From NCBI GenBank assembly GCA_937907165.1, contig CALCUH010000138.1, positions 1 to 7,723 on the forward strand: a stretch of 7,723 nucleotides of DNA, given 5' to 3'. Positions 6,459 through 7,723 of this stretch are shown one piece after another. Within the stretch, counting starts at the first letter, position 1. Every line of letters begins with the position of its first letter. Source of the DNA: an uncultured Bacteroidales bacterium (GTDB taxonomy: Bacteria > Bacteroidota > Bacteroidia > Bacteroidales > Paludibacteraceae). The notes beneath the pieces were generated by a model. That model saw nothing but the letters and a program-made list of their open reading frames with translations. It searched no databases and was not told the DNA's origin. The position numbers were made by a program, and so were the translations under genes.

Positions 6459-7070
6459 CTATTTCTGAGAGCTTTGCTCTCTAGATTTTTCGCCTAAATA
6501 GCCACCGTGGTGACGTTTAGCGTATTGCTCGTTGGTAAAACCGATCGCCTTCATGGTGCTCACGACAAGGATGTCGCCGATGACCGTCATGATGGTGGTT
6601 GAAGTGGTCGGGGTCAAGCCCAACGCACAAACCTCCTTCGGATTACCCGTATAGAGAAGAGCATCCGCCTCATGGGCGAGCAAGCTCTGGTCATTTCCGG
6701 TGATGACAATGAATTTCACGTCCGGTCTCAAACGTCTCGCCAAAGGCATCAGTTCAAGAATTTCGCGCGTCTTCCCCGAATTGGAGATCAGCAACATGAT
6801 ATCGTTCTCCTGCAAGATACCCAAATCGCCATGCTGCGCCTCGCTCGGATGAAGGAAGATGGCAGGAGTACCTGTGGAGCTGAAGGTTGTAGCGATATTC
6901 AAGGCGATCTGTCCCGCCTTTCCCATACCGCTCGTCACCAGCTTACCATGCTTCTCGTGCACATACTCCACGATTAGCTTAACCGCCTTCTCGTAGTTGT
7001 CCGAAATAGGAATATTCAAGACTGCCTCAGCCTCGTGTTTGATAATTTTTTCTATCTCCTCTCTCATCAT
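6459..7070 (-). CDS. kdsD: Arabinose-5-phosphate isomerase, single SIS domain (KdsD/KpsF family, no CBS)
   Basis: Predicted to convert D-ribulose 5-phosphate to D-arabinose 5-phosphate, the entry step to Kdo for lipopolysaccharide, in the cytoplasm. The 203 residues form one SIS domain: VTSGMGKAGQIA (K51), then TGTPAIFLHPSEAQHGDLG (67-84), the phosphate-binding ISNSGKTREI (95-104, likely catalytic E103), ALGLTPTTSTT (149-159) and KRHHGG (185-190, likely catalytic His). These match E. coli KdsD segment by segment. E. coli KdsD is about 328 residues because of a pair of CBS domains; here the stop comes right after the SIS domain and nothing downstream encodes CBS, so the short form looks genuine. 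Two adjacent ATGs (7070, 7067) are possible starts. The gene begins 8 nt after the gyrB stop and is probably co-transcribed with it. Another sugar-phosphate SIS isomerase is the main alternative. Confidence 0.86.
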   Translation of the reverse strand: MMREEIEKIIKHEAEAVLNIPISDNYEKAVKLIVEYVHEKHGKLVTSGMGKAGQIALNIATTFSSTGTPAIFLHPSEAQHGDLGILQENDIMLLISNSGKTREILELMPLARRLRPDVKFIVITGNDQSLLAHEADALLYTGNPKEVCALGLTPTTSTTIMTVIGDILVVSTMKAIGFTNEQYAKRHHGGYLGEKSREQSSQK

Positions 7071-7078
7071 GATTACGA

Positions 7079-7723
7079 TTATGTATCGAGTGTAGCGTAT
7101 GTAGCGTTTTCTTCAATAAATTGGCGGCGAGGACCCACCTCATCACCCATCAACATGGAGAACGTGTAATCAGCCTGCGCCTCGTTCACGATAGAGACCT
7201 GACGGAGTGTACGGTTCTCAGGGTTCATGGTAGTGGACCACAACTGCTCAGCACTCATTTCTCCCAAACCTTTGTATCGTTGGATGTTTACGGAGTTCTC
7301 GTTACCGCTTCCGTACTTGTCGACGAAAGCCTGCTTCTGCTGATCAGTCCAGCAATACTCCTCCACGTTACCCTTTTTGCAAAGATACAACGGAGGTGCG
7401 GCGATATAGACATAACCCTTTTCAATCAGTTCACGCATGTGTCTGAAGAAGAAGGTAAGAATAAGGGTGTCGATGTGGCTACCATCGACATCGGCATCGG
7501 TCATGATGATCACCTTGTGATAACGGAGCTTATCCATGTTCAAAGCCTTAGCGTCATCCTCCGTACCGATCGTCACGCCCAAAGCGGTATATATATTCTT
7601 GATTTCCTCGCTTTCAAGCACCTTGTGAGGCATAGCCTTCTCAACGTTCAAAATCTTACCACGCAAAGGAAGGATAGCCTGTGTCATACGGTTACGGCCC
7701 TGTTTAGCCGTTCCACCTGCGGA
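7079..7723 (-). CDS. gyrB: DNA gyrase subunit B, C-terminal part (5' end outside window)
   Basis: GyrB is the ATPase subunit of gyrase, which introduces negative supercoils in DNA together with GyrA. The frame is open to the window edge, and 214 residues are visible of a protein usually near 650. They begin within the conserved EGDSAGG loop (SAGGTAKQGRNR is seen) and continue through ILPLRGKILNVEKA. The TOPRIM metal site MTDADVDGSHI follows (Asp at visible residues 76, 78, 80). Then come QRYKGLGEMSAEQLW and the typical ending MGDEVGPRRQFIEENA. DGSHI and the ending favour GyrB over topoisomerase IV ParE. The large insert found in the enterobacterial C-terminal part is absent. The position matching E. 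coli Lys447 (quinolone region) is Arg, which is the natural residue in many bacteria and not a sign of resistance. Confidence 0.96.
   Translation of the reverse strand, partial: SAGGTAKQGRNRMTQAILPLRGKILNVEKAMPHKVLESEEIKNIYTALGVTIGTEDDAKALNMDKLRYHKVIIMTDADVDGSHIDTLILTFFFRHMRELIEKGYVYIAAPPLYLCKKGNVEEYCWTDQQKQAFVDKYGSGNENSVNIQRYKGLGEMSAEQLWSTTMNPENRTLRQVSIVNEAQADYTFSMLMGDEVGPRRQFIEENATYATLDT

Noticed and set aside
6447..6461. TAGGT-TAACC-ACCTA inverted repeat at the kdsD stop
   Set aside because: The stem is only 5 bp and is followed on the - strand by an A-run, not a T-run, so a terminator is not supported.
1..7723. Mobile elements, CRISPR arrays, toxin or defence genes
   Set aside because: Every long stretch is explained by housekeeping or gld genes; no transposase, repeat array, long direct repeats or compositional shift is visible.

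Overview
The window looks like an ordinary chromosomal core segment from a member of the Bacteroidota, most likely the order Bacteroidales. Three things point there: Gld-family proteins (GldE, GldD, GldG), a tRNA-Glu/rpsT pair driven by a textbook Bacteroidetes promoter (TTTG, 20 bp, TACTTTTG), and start regions that are A/T-rich rather than carrying Shine-Dalgarno sequences. Genus cannot be fixed from the sequence alone. I see no insertion sequence, phage gene, CRISPR array, integration site or compositional break. I found no convincing new biological system; the items worth a second look are regulatory and organisational.

Positions 1-2945 (+ strand) hold a tight cluster. It contains the 3' part of gldE (CBS plus CorC/HlyC domains), gldD (a lipoprotein) and gldG (a membrane-anchored component associated with an ABC transporter). 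Neighbouring genes overlap by 17 and 4-10 bp, so they are probably co-transcribed and translationally coupled. No gldF permease or gldA ATPase lies between or after them here.

Positions 2946-7723 are all on the - strand and converge on the gld cluster. In transcription order they are: gyrB (3' part), a single-domain arabinose-5-phosphate isomerase (kdsD/kpsF family), a promoter, tRNA-Glu(UUC), rpsT, a strong intrinsic terminator, xseA overlapping xseB, a small palindrome, a candidate promoter, serB, and a terminator. No gene-free stretch exceeds about 190 bp.

Functionally the - strand is a housekeeping mix: DNA topology (GyrB), the first committed sugar step toward Kdo in lipopolysaccharide (KdsD), translation (tRNA-Glu, S20), single-strand DNA degradation (exonuclease VII, both subunits) and the last step of serine synthesis (SerB). 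The rpsT terminator ends only 15 nt before the xseA start codon. This suggests exonuclease VII is expressed by readthrough of the tRNA-Glu/rpsT transcript or from a promoter hidden in or before the hairpin.
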